Of a stretch of DNA of 64,000 bases, positions 1-8,353 are shown in pieces; position 1 is the stretch's first letter; every line of letters starts with the position of its first letter. The stretch comes from an uncultured Holdemanella sp. (GTDB lineage Bacteria > Bacillota_I > Bacilli_A > Erysipelotrichales > Erysipelotrichaceae). Under the pieces are notes generated by a model, which ran no database searches, had not been told where the DNA came from, and worked only from the letters and a program-made list of their open reading frames with translations. The translations under genes were made by a program, and so were the position numbers. The DNA lies in assembly GCF_934754935.1 (NCBI RefSeq), contig NZ_CAKVJB010000003.1:21199-85198 (forward strand), read 5' to 3'.

Positions 1-1
1 T

Positions 2-541
2 GGTGAAATTGTTCCAGATGAAGGAACCGTTATTGTAGGTGGAGTCAATGTAGGTGCATTGAAACATAGAAAAGTCCCATACTACAGACGTAATATTGGA
101 TGTGTTTTTCAAGACTATCGATTGTTGCCTAAACTAACTGTTTATGAAAATATTGCGTTTGCCTTAGAAGTTGTGGGTATGCCACGCAAACAAATTCGAA
201 AACGCGTGATGGAAGTTTTAGATCTTGTTGATTTGAAAGAAAAAGCTAGAAGCTATCCAGATGAATTATCCGGTGGACAACAACAGCGTGTCACGATTGG
301 TCGTGCCATCGCAAATAAACCAATGGTTTTGATTGCGGATGAACCAACAGGAAATCTAGACCCCGAAAAGAGTTTAGAAATTATTACATTGCTTGAAAAA
401 ATCAATAAAAAACTAGATACTACGGTTATGATGGTTACACATGATAAAGTATTGGTAGACCGATTTAAAAAACGTACGATCATGCTAGATAAAGGATATG
501 TGATCCACGATTCGAATAGAGGTGGGTATAAGAGTCTATGA
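2..541 (+). CDS. ftsE: Cell-division ATP-binding protein FtsE (5' end outside window)
   Basis: ATPase of the FtsEX ABC-type complex, which couples septal division to activation of peptidoglycan hydrolases. The frame is open from base 2, so the gene begins upstream. The Walker A loop is not in the window, and the ATG at 59 is internal. About 179 residues remain of a family length near 225-230. Visible are the Q-loop stretch FQDYRLLP, the ABC signature LSGGQQQR, the Walker B/D-loop LIADEPTGNLDP and the H-loop VTHD. The TGA overlaps the ftsX ATG (ATGA), which implies translational coupling. Confidence 0.95.
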   Translation, partial: GEIVPDEGTVIVGGVNVGALKHRKVPYYRRNIGCVFQDYRLLPKLTVYENIAFALEVVGMPRKQIRKRVMEVLDLVDLKEKARSYPDELSGGQQQRVTIGRAIANKPMVLIADEPTGNLDPEKSLEIITLLEKINKKLDTTVMMVTHDKVLVDRFKKRTIMLDKGYVIHDSNRGGYKSL

Positions 542-1437
542 AAGGTTTAAGAACTTTTTTATATGAACTTAAATATGCTTTTTTAGGAATGAAAAGACAT
601 ATCATGTTATGCTTTTCGGCCATTAGTGCAATCGGAATTACGCTACTTTTAATTGGAACCATTCTGATTATTGGACTTCATGTGAATTATTTTTCGAATG
701 ATGTACAAAAAGATTTGAGTATTCATGTCATATTAAATGAGGACATAAAGGATGAAACTTCCATTCAGGACATAAATGATAAAATCTCCAAATTAAAAAA
801 TGTGGATAAAGTTGAATTTTCATCTAAAGACAATGAACTTGAATTAATGATCAAAGAAAAAGGATTGGCTTTTAAAGCTTATAGAGGTGATTCAAATCCT
901 TTGTCAAATGCCTTCTTTGTCTATGTAAAGAATGCTTCTAACATTCGTAAAACAAGCGCACAAATCAAGAAAATTGATGGAGTCGCTAGCACAGCCTTTG
1001 GTGGAGATAGTGTTACCTCTTTAGTTGAAATGTTGAATATGGTTCAAAAAATAGGTCTTGGCATTGTTGCATTGTTGATCGTACTGTCATTATATTTAAT
1101 TTCGAATACGATTCGCACAACAATCGATTCAAGACAAGACGAAATTATGATTATGCGAACTGTAGGGGCTACAAATGGCTTTATTAGTAATCCATTTATA
1201 GTAGAAGGAATCTTTATTGGTTTATTAGGTGCTGTTGTTCCTTATTTAATTGTTCATTTTGGATATGAAAAGCTATATACAAGTCTAGGCGGACAATTGT
1301 TTACACCGATGTTTGCCTTGTTTAAACCAAACACAATCAGCTTTCAAGTAGGACTTTCTATTGTTCTTGCAGGAGCTTTGATTGGTGGTTTTGCCTCTTT
1401 GTTTGCGGCAAGAAAATATTTAAAAATGAAACGATAA
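538..1437 (+). CDS. ftsX: Cell-division permease FtsX
   Basis: Membrane subunit partnering FtsE. The 299 residues show the FtsX layout. A short cytoplasmic N-terminus leads into a first membrane segment (about residues 20-45). An extracellular domain of about 120 residues follows, which in the family contacts hydrolase activators. Three C-terminal hydrophobic segments (about 170-190, 220-240, 270-290) complete the protein. The motif DSRQDEIMIMRTVGAT between the second and third segments is typical of the FtsX/MacB permease family. The ATG at 538 overlaps the ftsE stop. A hairpin at 1489-1517 probably ends the ftsEX transcript. Confidence 0.95.
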   Translation: MKGLRTFLYELKYAFLGMKRHIMLCFSAISAIGITLLLIGTILIIGLHVNYFSNDVQKDLSIHVILNEDIKDETSIQDINDKISKLKNVDKVEFSSKDNELELMIKEKGLAFKAYRGDSNPLSNAFFVYVKNASNIRKTSAQIKKIDGVASTAFGGDSVTSLVEMLNMVQKIGLGIVALLIVLSLYLISNTIRTTIDSRQDEIMIMRTVGATNGFISNPFIVEGIFIGLLGAVVPYLIVHFGYEKLYTSLGGQLFTPMFALFKPNTISFQVGLSIVLAGALIGGFASLFAARKYLKMKR

Positions 1438-1488
1438 AAAGATTGCAGAATAAAAGATTGTTTCGTATACTTTTTGTATAGAATTATT

Positions 1489-1517
1489 GGGGCGAATGAT
1501 TCGTCCCATTTTGTTTT
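1489..1517 (+). terminator. Intrinsic terminator after ftsEX
   Basis: The arms GGGGCGAA and TTCGTCCC pair with one G-U around a three-base loop and are followed by ATTTTGTTTT. It lies between ftsX and the S41 protease gene. Confidence 0.55.
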
Positions 1518-1533
1518 AGAGTAGGATGAGTTT

Positions 1534-2949
1534 ATGAGTAAAAAAAGTCAAAAACTATTAATTGTATTATTATGCGTTATATGTTTTGGTGCCGGTGTTA
1601 GTGTACCTATTATTTTAAATAAAACAGCATCGAGTGATAGTAAAGAACGAGAAAAATTGGATACGATTTATTCCATTTTGAATTCGGATTGGTATTATTC
1701 AAATAAAATTAAAAATTTGGATTCCAAATTGATGGAACAAGCAATTACTGGAATGACTACATTAGATAAGGATATTCATACAAACTATTTTAATTTGGAG
1801 CAGGCAAAAGCCTTTTCAAGCAGTCTTGAAGGGAGCAATGTTGGCTTGGGAATTTCCTTTTATTTAAACGAGAATAAGAATTTTGTGGTATCTAATGTAT
1901 ATATTAATTCAACGGCCGATAAAAAGGGCTTAAAACCTAATGATGAAATTGTTTCATTAGACGATTTAATATGTAGTGAAAATGATTCGGATACAATTAT
2001 TAAATATATTAAATCTCACGAAGGCAAGAGTGTGAAGACAAAATATCTTCGAGATGGAAATGAATATACGACAAATTTAATTCCTGGTACTTTTGATTCA
2101 ACCGTTGTATGTAATATATATAAGGATTATGGAGAAATTATTTTATCGAGTTTCTCCGAAAATAGTGGAAAAGATTTCTCAAAAGCTATGACACGTCTAC
2201 AAGATGCAGGTATCAAAAAATTAGTATTGGATCTACGAAATAATGGTGGCGGCTATTTAAATGCCGCATTAGAAATTTCAAGTTCTTTGATTCCAAAAAA
2301 ATCCGTTGTATTTACAGAAAAAGATAAGAATGGAAAAGTGACTAAACAAAAGACAAAAGATGAATTCAATCAGGTCAAAATGGATAAAATTATCGTTCTA
2401 CAAAATGAAAATACGGCAAGTGCATCCGAAGTATTGATTGGTGCTTTAAAAGATAATTTAGGCGATATAGTCACTACGGTAGGTACTACATCTTATGGTA
2501 AAGGCACAGAACAAGTAACTGTACCATTCTCAGATGGAACAAGTTTTAAGTATACTGTGGCAAAATGGTATACGCCAAATGGAACAAGTATTAATAAAAA
2601 GGGGTTTAAACCAGATATTGAAGTTGAGCTTGGCGAAGCTAAGACAACATCCTATTACAAATTTAAGAAAAAGGATGTTATTAAAAAAGATAGTGTAGAT
2701 GATAATGCCAAAGCCCTTCAGATATATCTACAATATTTAGGATATAGTGTAGATCGAACAGACACATATTTTTCAAATACGAGTTCTCAAGGCTTGGCCA
2801 ATTTCCAACAAGATCATGGCTTAGAAGCAACAGGCGATTGTGATAAGACAACATGGGATCTTTTGGTGGAAAAAGTATTGTTGAAGATGAATGAAACACC
2901 AAGTGATGATACGCAAAGACAAAAAGCAATTGAAGAGACACAAAAGTAG
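1534..2949 (+). CDS. S41 family C-terminal processing peptidase (CtpA/CtpB-like)
   Basis: Membrane-anchored serine protease of 471 residues facing the cell surface. The N-terminus is a signal anchor (hydrophobic from about residue 7 to 27). A PDZ domain (about 95-180, with GLGISF and KGLKPNDEI) precedes the S41 core. The core carries VLDLRNNGGG, the serine-loop TASASEV near residue 296 and the lysine loop SYGKGTEQ near residue 323, together a Ser/Lys dyad. The C-terminus (about 385-455) resembles a peptidoglycan-binding domain (LQIYLQYLGY, LANFQQDHGL). This order is standard for Bacillota CtpA/B proteins, which process secreted or envelope proteins. The substrate is unknown. The start follows GTAGGATGAG. 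Confidence 0.9.
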   Translation: MSKKSQKLLIVLLCVICFGAGVSVPIILNKTASSDSKEREKLDTIYSILNSDWYYSNKIKNLDSKLMEQAITGMTTLDKDIHTNYFNLEQAKAFSSSLEGSNVGLGISFYLNENKNFVVSNVYINSTADKKGLKPNDEIVSLDDLICSENDSDTIIKYIKSHEGKSVKTKYLRDGNEYTTNLIPGTFDSTVVCNIYKDYGEIILSSFSENSGKDFSKAMTRLQDAGIKKLVLDLRNNGGGYLNAALEISSSLIPKKSVVFTEKDKNGKVTKQKTKDEFNQVKMDKIIVLQNENTASASEVLIGALKDNLGDIVTTVGTTSYGKGTEQVTVPFSDGTSFKYTVAKWYTPNGTSINKKGFKPDIEVELGEAKTTSYYKFKKKDVIKKDSVDDNAKALQIYLQYLGYSVDRTDTYFSNTSSQGLANFQQDHGLEATGDCDKTTWDLLVEKVLLKMNETPSDDTQRQKAIEETQK

Positions 2950-2966
2950 GTATAAACCTACTTTTT
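2942..2966 (+). terminator. Terminator overlapping the S41 gene stop codon
   Basis: AAAAGTAGGT and ACCTAC plus TTTTT pair around the loop ATAA. The TAG stop codon lies in the 5' arm. A TATAAT at 2970-2975 may be the -10 box of the following uvrB. Confidence 0.8.
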
Positions 2967-2996
2967 GTATATAATAGAGAAGAAGGATGTGAATTC

Positions 2997-4970
2997 ATGA
3001 AAGATCAGTTTGAACTAGTATCTGAATATAAACCGAGTGGAGATCAGCCAGAAGCAATCAAAGAATTGGTTTCTGGTTTAAAAGAAGATAAAAAGTTTCA
3101 AGTTTTACTAGGAGCTACAGGAACCGGAAAAACATTTACCATCTCAAATGTGATTGCCCAAGTCAATCGACCAACATTGGTGTTTGCGCACAATAAAACA
3201 TTGGCAGGCCAATTATATTCTGAATTTAAAGAATTCTTTCCACATAATCGCGTGGAATATTTTGTATCCTATTTTGATTATTATCAGCCAGAAGCGTATT
3301 TGCCAAAAACCGATACGTATATCGATAAAAACACAAAGACCAATGAAGAATTGGATATGCTTAGAATGGCAGCTGTAAATAGTGTTTTAGAGAGAAGAGA
3401 TACGATCATTGTAGCGAGTGTTGCCTCTATTTATGGTGCAAGCAATCCAGAACAATATCGTCACATGATTTTTACTTTACGGAGTGGACAGATCATCGAA
3501 AGAAATGAATTGATGTTGGCATTAGTACATCAACAATATAAGCGTAATGATACAGATCCATTAAGAGGAACTTTTAGAGTGCGTGGAGACGTCATTGAAA
3601 TTACACCAGGTCATACGGATCGTTATTTAATTCGTATCGAAATGTTTGATGATGAAGTGGAAAGAATCTGTGAAGTGGATCCAGTAACAGGACATGTTAA
3701 TCAATCTTACCAGTTGTATATTATTTATCCAGCTAACGGCTATGCGACAAGTATGGATATCATCAATCATGCAGCTGATACAATTCAAGAAGAATTGGAT
3801 GAAAGATTGGCTTATTTTGATGAGCAGGGTAAACCATTAGAAAAAGAGCGCTTGGAACAACGATGTCGCTATGATATTGAGGCATTAAGAGAATTTGGTG
3901 TTTGTCCAGGCATTGAAAACTATTCAAGGCATATTGACGGCAGAAAACCAGGCGAAAGACCTTATACGCTATTTGATTATTTCCCAGATGATTTTTTACT
4001 TGTAGTCGATGAAAGTCATGTTTCTTTACCACAAATTCGCGGTATGTATAATGGCGACCGTGCAAGAAAACAAGTATTGGTAGATTATGGCTTTAGACTT
4101 CCAAGTGCTTTAGATAATCGTCCTTTACGTTTTAATGAGTTTGAGGGATTGATCAAAAATGCCATCTTTGTATCCGCGACACCAGGCGATTATGAATTGG
4201 ATCAAACGCATGGAGAAATTGTGGAACAAATCATTCGTCCAACAGGATTATTAGATCCAGAAGTCGAAGTGCGTCCGATTGAAGGTCAAATTGATGATTT
4301 GGTGGATGAAATCAAGGAGCGTATTGAAAAACATGAAAGAACTCTGATTACGACATTAACCGTACGTATGGCAGAAGATTTGACTTCTTATTTAAAGAAT
4401 ATGGATCTAAAGGTAGCATGGCTACACCATGAAGTTACAACGATTGAACGTACAGAAATCATTCATGATTTACGTCAAGGTAAATATGATGTACTTGTAG
4501 GTATCAACTTATTAAGAGAAGGTTTGGATATTCCAGAAGTCAGCTTGATTGCGATATTAGATGCGGATAAAGAAGGTTTCTTAAGATCACGAAGGTCTTT
4601 GATTCAGATTATTGGTCGTGCAGCACGTAACGCCCAAGGCAAAGTAATAATGTATGCCGATAAAATTACAGAAAGTATGCAGGAAGCCATGGATGAAACG
4701 GCCAGACGTAGATCGATTCAGATGGAATATAATGAAAAACATGGTATTGTTCCTAAGACGATCATCAAACCAATTCATGATGTGGTTCGTTCTAAAGAAA
4801 CCAAGGAAATGGCAGCTAAGTACTTGAAGAAGAAAAAGTTGCCGGCAAAACAAAAAGAAAAGATGATCAAAGAATTAGAGCAGGAAATGAAAGAGGCAGC
4901 TCGTACTTTAGATTTCGAAAGAGCAGCGCAATTAAGAGATATCTTATTTGAAATGAAGGGTGAAAAATAA
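2997..4970 (+). CDS. uvrB: Excinuclease ABC subunit B
   Basis: DNA-damage verification helicase of nucleotide excision repair, which loads on DNA with UvrA and recruits UvrC. At 657 residues it is full length. Walker A GATGTGKT is at residues 39-46. The beta-hairpin region YFDYYQPEAYLP, which inserts between the strands, lies near residue 92. The DESH-type Walker B (VVDESHVSLPQ), the helicase motif RSRRSLIQIIGRAARN and a C-terminal UVR coiled-coil motif (LDFERAAQLRD) that binds UvrC are all visible. The start is set by AGAAGGATGTG. No uvrA is in the window, so the usual uvrBA pairing is absent here. Confidence 0.97.
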   Translation: MKDQFELVSEYKPSGDQPEAIKELVSGLKEDKKFQVLLGATGTGKTFTISNVIAQVNRPTLVFAHNKTLAGQLYSEFKEFFPHNRVEYFVSYFDYYQPEAYLPKTDTYIDKNTKTNEELDMLRMAAVNSVLERRDTIIVASVASIYGASNPEQYRHMIFTLRSGQIIERNELMLALVHQQYKRNDTDPLRGTFRVRGDVIEITPGHTDRYLIRIEMFDDEVERICEVDPVTGHVNQSYQLYIIYPANGYATSMDIINHAADTIQEELDERLAYFDEQGKPLEKERLEQRCRYDIEALREFGVCPGIENYSRHIDGRKPGERPYTLFDYFPDDFLLVVDESHVSLPQIRGMYNGDRARKQVLVDYGFRLPSALDNRPLRFNEFEGLIKNAIFVSATPGDYELDQTHGEIVEQIIRPTGLLDPEVEVRPIEGQIDDLVDEIKERIEKHERTLITTLTVRMAEDLTSYLKNMDLKVAWLHHEVTTIERTEIIHDLRQGKYDVLVGINLLREGLDIPEVSLIAILDADKEGFLRSRRSLIQIIGRAARNAQGKVIMYADKITESMQEAMDETARRRSIQMEYNEKHGIVPKTIIKPIHDVVRSKETKEMAAKYLKKKKLPAKQKEKMIKELEQEMKEAARTLDFERAAQLRDILFEMKGEK

Positions 4971-4971
4971 C

Positions 4972-5910
4972 GTGATTCAAAAAAAGAATGGAATTGTCGT
5001 AGTAGGTGCGATTTTTGTGGATATTAAAGGTTTTCCACAGGATACATATGTTCCTGATGGAAGAAATGCGGGACATATTGAGTATATTCATGGTGGTGTA
5101 GCAAGAAATGTTGTAGAAGATATTGCAAATTTAGGATTAAACTCTACCTTTGTGGGTATTGTGGATAATACGGCATTGGGAATAGATGTTAAACAAAGAT
5201 TACAAAATCGAAATGTGAATACAGAGTATATGAAATCTATAGAAAATGGTATGGGCACATGGCTAGCTGTCTTTGATCATAATGGAGAATTAGCAGGTTC
5301 AATATCTCATCGCCCGAATTTAATGCCAATCTATTCAATTTTAGAAGAAAACGGAGATACAATTATTGAAAATTGCGATTCTGTGGTGGCTGAAATAGAT
5401 ATGGATGAGGAAATTGTTGAAAAAGTTGTTTATTTATGTCGAAAACATAATAAAAAATTATTTGGTGTTGTCAGCAATATGAATATTGCGATTGAAAGAA
5501 AAGATCTTTTGAAGCAATTTGATTGTTTAATCTGTAATCAATTAGAATCGAGTATTCTTTTTTCAAGAGATTTTAAAGAGATATCAGCAGAAGAATTGAG
5601 TCATGCATTGCTTGAGGAACTGCAACGATCCGAATTTAAATCATTGATTGTAACGCTTGGTGAAACTGGTTCTTTATATGTGAAAAACACTAGGGAATGT
5701 GGCTTTTGTTCGGCTCGTCAAATAGAGGTAAAAGATACAACAGGAGCAGGAGATGCATTTTGTGCTGGTGCAAGTGCTGGGCTAACCTATGGTAAGAGTA
5801 TGCTTGAGGCTATGAAGATAGGTAGTCATTTAGCTAGTTCTGTCATAGCTTCGCGTGAAAATGTATGTCCTTGTTTTTCGTCTGATAAATTTAATATTGT
5901 GAAAAAATAA
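4972..5910 (+). CDS. PfkB/ribokinase-family carbohydrate or nucleoside kinase
   Basis: ATP-dependent small-molecule kinase of about 312 residues. The ribokinase fold is marked by an N-terminal substrate-binding GG motif (HGGVARNVVEDIANLG) and the C-terminal PfkB signature DTTGAGDAFCAG, which holds the catalytic base Asp. An in-frame GTG at 4960 would give 316 residues, but it touches the only ribosome binding site (GAAGGG). I therefore prefer the GTG at 4972, just after the uvrB stop. The substrate cannot be read from sequence; pseudouridine or another nucleoside/sugar is possible. It probably shares the uvrB transcript. Confidence 0.8.
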   Translation: MIQKKNGIVVVGAIFVDIKGFPQDTYVPDGRNAGHIEYIHGGVARNVVEDIANLGLNSTFVGIVDNTALGIDVKQRLQNRNVNTEYMKSIENGMGTWLAVFDHNGELAGSISHRPNLMPIYSILEENGDTIIENCDSVVAEIDMDEEIVEKVVYLCRKHNKKLFGVVSNMNIAIERKDLLKQFDCLICNQLESSILFSRDFKEISAEELSHALLEELQRSEFKSLIVTLGETGSLYVKNTRECGFCSARQIEVKDTTGAGDAFCAGASAGLTYGKSMLEAMKIGSHLASSVIASRENVCPCFSSDKFNIVKK

Positions 5911-5919
5911 ACAAATTAG

Positions 5920-5948
5920 TTGCATAATGAAAGGTTATGTGCTATTTT
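5920..5948 (+). promoter_or_regulatory. Sigma-A type promoter for the FMN riboswitch/ribU transcript
   Basis: TTGCAT (5920-5925), a 17-base spacer, then TATTTT (5943-5948). It sits about 25 bases before the riboswitch, as expected. Confidence 0.55.
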
Positions 5949-5972
5949 ATTCACGAACATAGATTCAATGAG

Positions 5973-6090
5973 TTCTTCGGGGCAGGGTGCAATTCCCTAC
6001 CGGCGGTAAAAGTCCGCGACCCACGCAAGTGGCTGACTTGGTGCAATTCCAAGACCGACAGTATAGTCTGGATGGTAGAAGACGCAAAAG
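5973..6090 (+). promoter_or_regulatory. FMN riboswitch (RFN element)
   Basis: The conserved RFN blocks appear in order: TTCGGGGCAGGGTG, CCCTACCGGCGGT, AGTCCGCGACCC, GGTGCAATTCC and GACAGTATAGTCTGGATG, followed by GTAGAAGAC. FMN binding is known to favour the downstream terminator, here at 6111-6138, and so to shut off riboflavin uptake. The next gene is the riboflavin transporter ribU, which agrees. Confidence 0.97.
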
Positions 6091-6110
6091 TATTTTTTGT
6101 ATTTTTTTAG

Positions 6111-6138
6111 ACCCCGAGAAGATTTTTCTTGGGGTTTT
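6111..6138 (+). terminator. FMN riboswitch expression-platform terminator
   Basis: ACCCCGAGAA and TTCTTGGGGT pair with one G-U around a five-base loop and are followed by TTTTCCTTTT. It lies between the aptamer and the ribU ribosome binding site. Confidence 0.85.
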
Positions 6139-6180
6139 CCTTTTGGAAGAGCTTATACGAATCAAAAGGAGGAAAAGAAG

Positions 6181-6798
6181 ATGAAAAAATGGAATGTTCA
6201 AACACTTGTATTAACGGCGATGCTTGCTGGGTTGGCTGGAGCTTTAATGTCACTGGAATTTTCATTACCAATGATGCCACCATTCTACAAGATTGATTTT
6301 AGTGATGTACCAAGTATTATTGCCCTATTTAGTTTAGGACCTGTATCTGCCACTTTAGTTGAAGTGATTAAATTGGTTGTAAAAGTGGTGACTGTAGGAA
6401 CAAATACAGCTTATGTTGGTGAACTCGCAAATCTTTTAGGTATTTTTCTATTTATTTTACCAACATGGTTTGTGTATAAGAAAATGAACAAAACAAGAAA
6501 AGCTGTTATTGTTTCTTTACTTGTTGGAATTGTTGTACGAACTATATTCGCATGTTTCTGCAATGCATGTATTACTTTACCATTATATGCCAAGGCTATG
6601 GGTATGCCACTTGATGCGGTTGTACAAATGGTGGGTTCTATAAATCCAAGCATTAAAGATTTAACTTCATTTATTGCACTTGCGACAATTCCATTTAACT
6701 TGATCAAAATCTCAGCTAACTACATCATTGGATATTTCTTGATGGAAAGATTGGCTGCAGTTCGCCCAAGTTTTAAGTTCATTTATGAGGCAAAATAA
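6181..6798 (+). CDS. ribU: Riboflavin ECF transporter substrate-binding component RibU
   Basis: Integral membrane S component that binds riboflavin and uses a shared energy-coupling EcfAA'T module (not in the window) for uptake. The 205 residues contain about six hydrophobic segments. RibU-like features are the N-terminal LVLTAMLAGLAGALMSLEF, the motif KIDFSDVPSIIALFSLGP and the C-terminal segment with ISANYIIGYF. The correct start is ATG 6181, preceded by AAAGGAGG. A longer in-frame reading from 6097 would run through the riboswitch terminator. The FMN aptamer upstream confirms the role. Confidence 0.93.
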   Translation: MKKWNVQTLVLTAMLAGLAGALMSLEFSLPMMPPFYKIDFSDVPSIIALFSLGPVSATLVEVIKLVVKVVTVGTNTAYVGELANLLGIFLFILPTWFVYKKMNKTRKAVIVSLLVGIVVRTIFACFCNACITLPLYAKAMGMPLDAVVQMVGSINPSIKDLTSFIALATIPFNLIKISANYIIGYFLMERLAAVRPSFKFIYEAK

Positions 6799-6800
6799 AA

Positions 6801-7562
6801 ATGATTTGTAAGTATCAAGAATTAACACGTTTAGAAATGGAACAAGTCGATCGAGAAAATACAATTGTTTTGATTCCATTAGGTGCTTTAGAACAACATG
6901 GAAATCAAGCACCACTAGGTACGGATACATTGATTGCCAATGCGATGTGTGATTATATTGAAAAAGAGTTAATGGATGAAGACATAAACCTATTATTGTT
7001 TCCGGTAATTCCTGTTGGATTGAGCACCGAACATAAAGAGTTTTGTGGATCCATTACATTTAAGCCTATGACTTATTATCATATGTTGTATGACATATGT
7101 GAAAGTCTAGCAAGTCATGGCTTTAAAAAACTGGCTTTTCTTGTATGTCATGGTGGAAATGCTCCGGTGGCCAATTTGATTTCTAGAGAAGTCCGTAGTG
7201 ATTTTGGGGTGTATCCATTTGTACTCAATTCAGGTGCCTTTGATCATTCGGATGTGAAGGCAACGATTTCTAAAGGGAACACATTTGATTTTCACGGTGG
7301 AGAAATGGAAACTTCCATGGTTATGGCGATTGATGAAAGTTTAGTTAAATTAGAAACGAGTGAAAAGGGTATTCCTAAAAATACGGCCATGAAAGCACAT
7401 TTATCTTGGCTAGCTACAGATTGGGTAACTGAACAAGGAAAGCCCATTGGGATTGGTGGAGATCCTAGAGGTGCCACTAAAGAAAAGGGCGAAATTATTT
7501 TAACAATTAGTGCTCGTGAAATTGTTAAGGATTTGATTCTAATTCGTGATTTTAAAGAATAA
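6801..7562 (+). CDS. Creatininase-family amidohydrolase
   Basis: A 253-residue member of the creatininase fold, metal-dependent amidohydrolases that include creatininase, archaeal ArfB (formamide hydrolysis in riboflavin synthesis) and MftE. The N-terminal metal-site motif is LGALEQHGNQAPLGTDT. Further on are VCHGGNAP and DFHGGEMETS, which carry the other metal and catalytic residues. It begins two bases after ribU with a GAGG ribosome binding site and is probably co-transcribed under FMN control. That makes a flavin-related amide hydrolase conceivable but unproven. A paralogue lies at 27552-28301. Confidence 0.85.
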   Translation: MICKYQELTRLEMEQVDRENTIVLIPLGALEQHGNQAPLGTDTLIANAMCDYIEKELMDEDINLLLFPVIPVGLSTEHKEFCGSITFKPMTYYHMLYDICESLASHGFKKLAFLVCHGGNAPVANLISREVRSDFGVYPFVLNSGAFDHSDVKATISKGNTFDFHGGEMETSMVMAIDESLVKLETSEKGIPKNTAMKAHLSWLATDWVTEQGKPIGIGGDPRGATKEKGEIILTISAREIVKDLILIRDFKE

Positions 7563-7582
7563 CATTTTGAAATGGTTTACAT

Positions 7583-7611
7583 TTGATAAAAGTGAGATCA
7601 CTCTTTATAAT
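7583..7611 (+). promoter_or_regulatory. Strong promoter for the LytTR regulator
   Basis: TTGATA (7583-7588), a 17-base spacer and a perfect TATAAT (7606-7611). The expected transcription start falls at 7618-7619, that is on the ATG of the gene. See the leaderless finding. Confidence 0.75.
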
Positions 7612-7618
7612 TATAAGT

Positions 7619-8281
7619 ATGATAAAAGTAGCCATATTAGAATATGAAAAAGAAACTAAGGACATCGTTTTTCAATTATCTAAATTGTTTATGCATGAGG
7701 ATTGGTGTTTTCGTCATTACTTAAAGGCGAGTGATCTCGCAAAACGGATGAAGGAAGAAGAGTATCAACTGTTTGTGTTTGATGAAATGTTTAAGACGAG
7801 TCGTATTGAAAGTGTATTTGTACATGATAATCCCAATGCGATTGTGATTTATGTGTGCGAAAATCCAATTAAGACGCGTGGCGATGATGAAAGAAGTCGT
7901 GTGTTTTATATTTCAAAGGATCATATCGCAGCGGATATTTCAGCTTATGATCAAATGATTCGTTCGCAATGTATTCAAAGTCACGTCTATGAATTTAATT
8001 ATGATGGGGTTCGTATGAATCTTGCGTATGAAGATATTTATTATTTGGAAAAGAATGAAAAGATGGTGTATTTCTATACGAAAAAAGGCGTTTTCCATAA
8101 GCGTGACAGTATGAATGCACTTGAAGATATTTTCAAAGAATTTGGCTTTTTACGCGTACATGTATCGTATATTGTGAATTCGAAATATATTGTGGCTTGG
8201 TACAAAGATGAAGTTGAATTAATAAATAAAGTTTTAATTCCAGTTTCGAGGGGAAAAAAGCGAAAGATTTCGATGAAATAA
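7619..8281 (+). CDS. LytTR-family DNA-binding response regulator (orphan)
   Basis: A transcription regulator of about 220 residues. The first 110 residues resemble a degenerate receiver domain, with FVFDEMF in the position of the phospho-acceptor strand. The C-terminal half is a LytTR domain (DIYYLEKNEKMVYFYT, FLRVHVSYIVNSKYI), the fold of AgrA, LytR and ComE that binds paired 9-bp direct repeats. No histidine kinase gene is adjacent. A longer reading from TTG 7583 starts inside the -35 box and is unlikely. ATG 7619 has no ribosome binding site and coincides with the predicted transcription start. A LytTR-type repeat pair lies just after the gene (8285-8314). Confidence 0.85.
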   Translation: MIKVAILEYEKETKDIVFQLSKLFMHEDWCFRHYLKASDLAKRMKEEEYQLFVFDEMFKTSRIESVFVHDNPNAIVIYVCENPIKTRGDDERSRVFYISKDHIAADISAYDQMIRSQCIQSHVYEFNYDGVRMNLAYEDIYYLEKNEKMVYFYTKKGVFHKRDSMNALEDIFKEFGFLRVHVSYIVNSKYIVAWYKDEVELINKVLIPVSRGKKRKISMK

Positions 8282-8284
8282 CCG

Positions 8285-8314
8285 GTTTTACCAGTAAAAA
8301 GGCGAGTTTTACCA
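8285..8314 (+). promoter_or_regulatory. Candidate LytTR operator: 9-bp direct repeats, 12-bp spacer
   Basis: GTTTTACCA occurs at 8285-8293 and again at 8306-8314, a 21-bp period equal to two helical turns. Similarity extends two bases further (AGT versus ACT). This matches the AgrA-type layout of 9-bp boxes with a 12-bp spacer. It lies upstream of a TATAAT (8343-8348) that lacks a good -35 box, as expected for an activated promoter. The second box overlaps the terminator loop, so chance is not excluded. Confidence 0.45.
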
Positions 8315-8330
8315 CTTGCCTTTTCTTTTT
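8297..8330 (+). terminator. Terminator of the LytTR gene
   Basis: AAAAGGCGAGT and ACTTGCCTTTT pair (11 bp, one G-U) around TTTACC and are followed by CTTTTT. Confidence 0.85.
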
Positions 8331-8353
8331 GATTTTGTTGTATATAATGAAAG

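Noticed and set aside
6097..6180. N-terminal extension of RibU starting at 6097
   Set aside because: It would translate through the FMN riboswitch terminator; AAAGGAGG before ATG 6181 fixes the start.
7583..7618. TTG start at 7583 for the LytTR regulator
   Set aside because: The codon is the first half of the -35 box TTGATA and lies upstream of the predicted transcription start.
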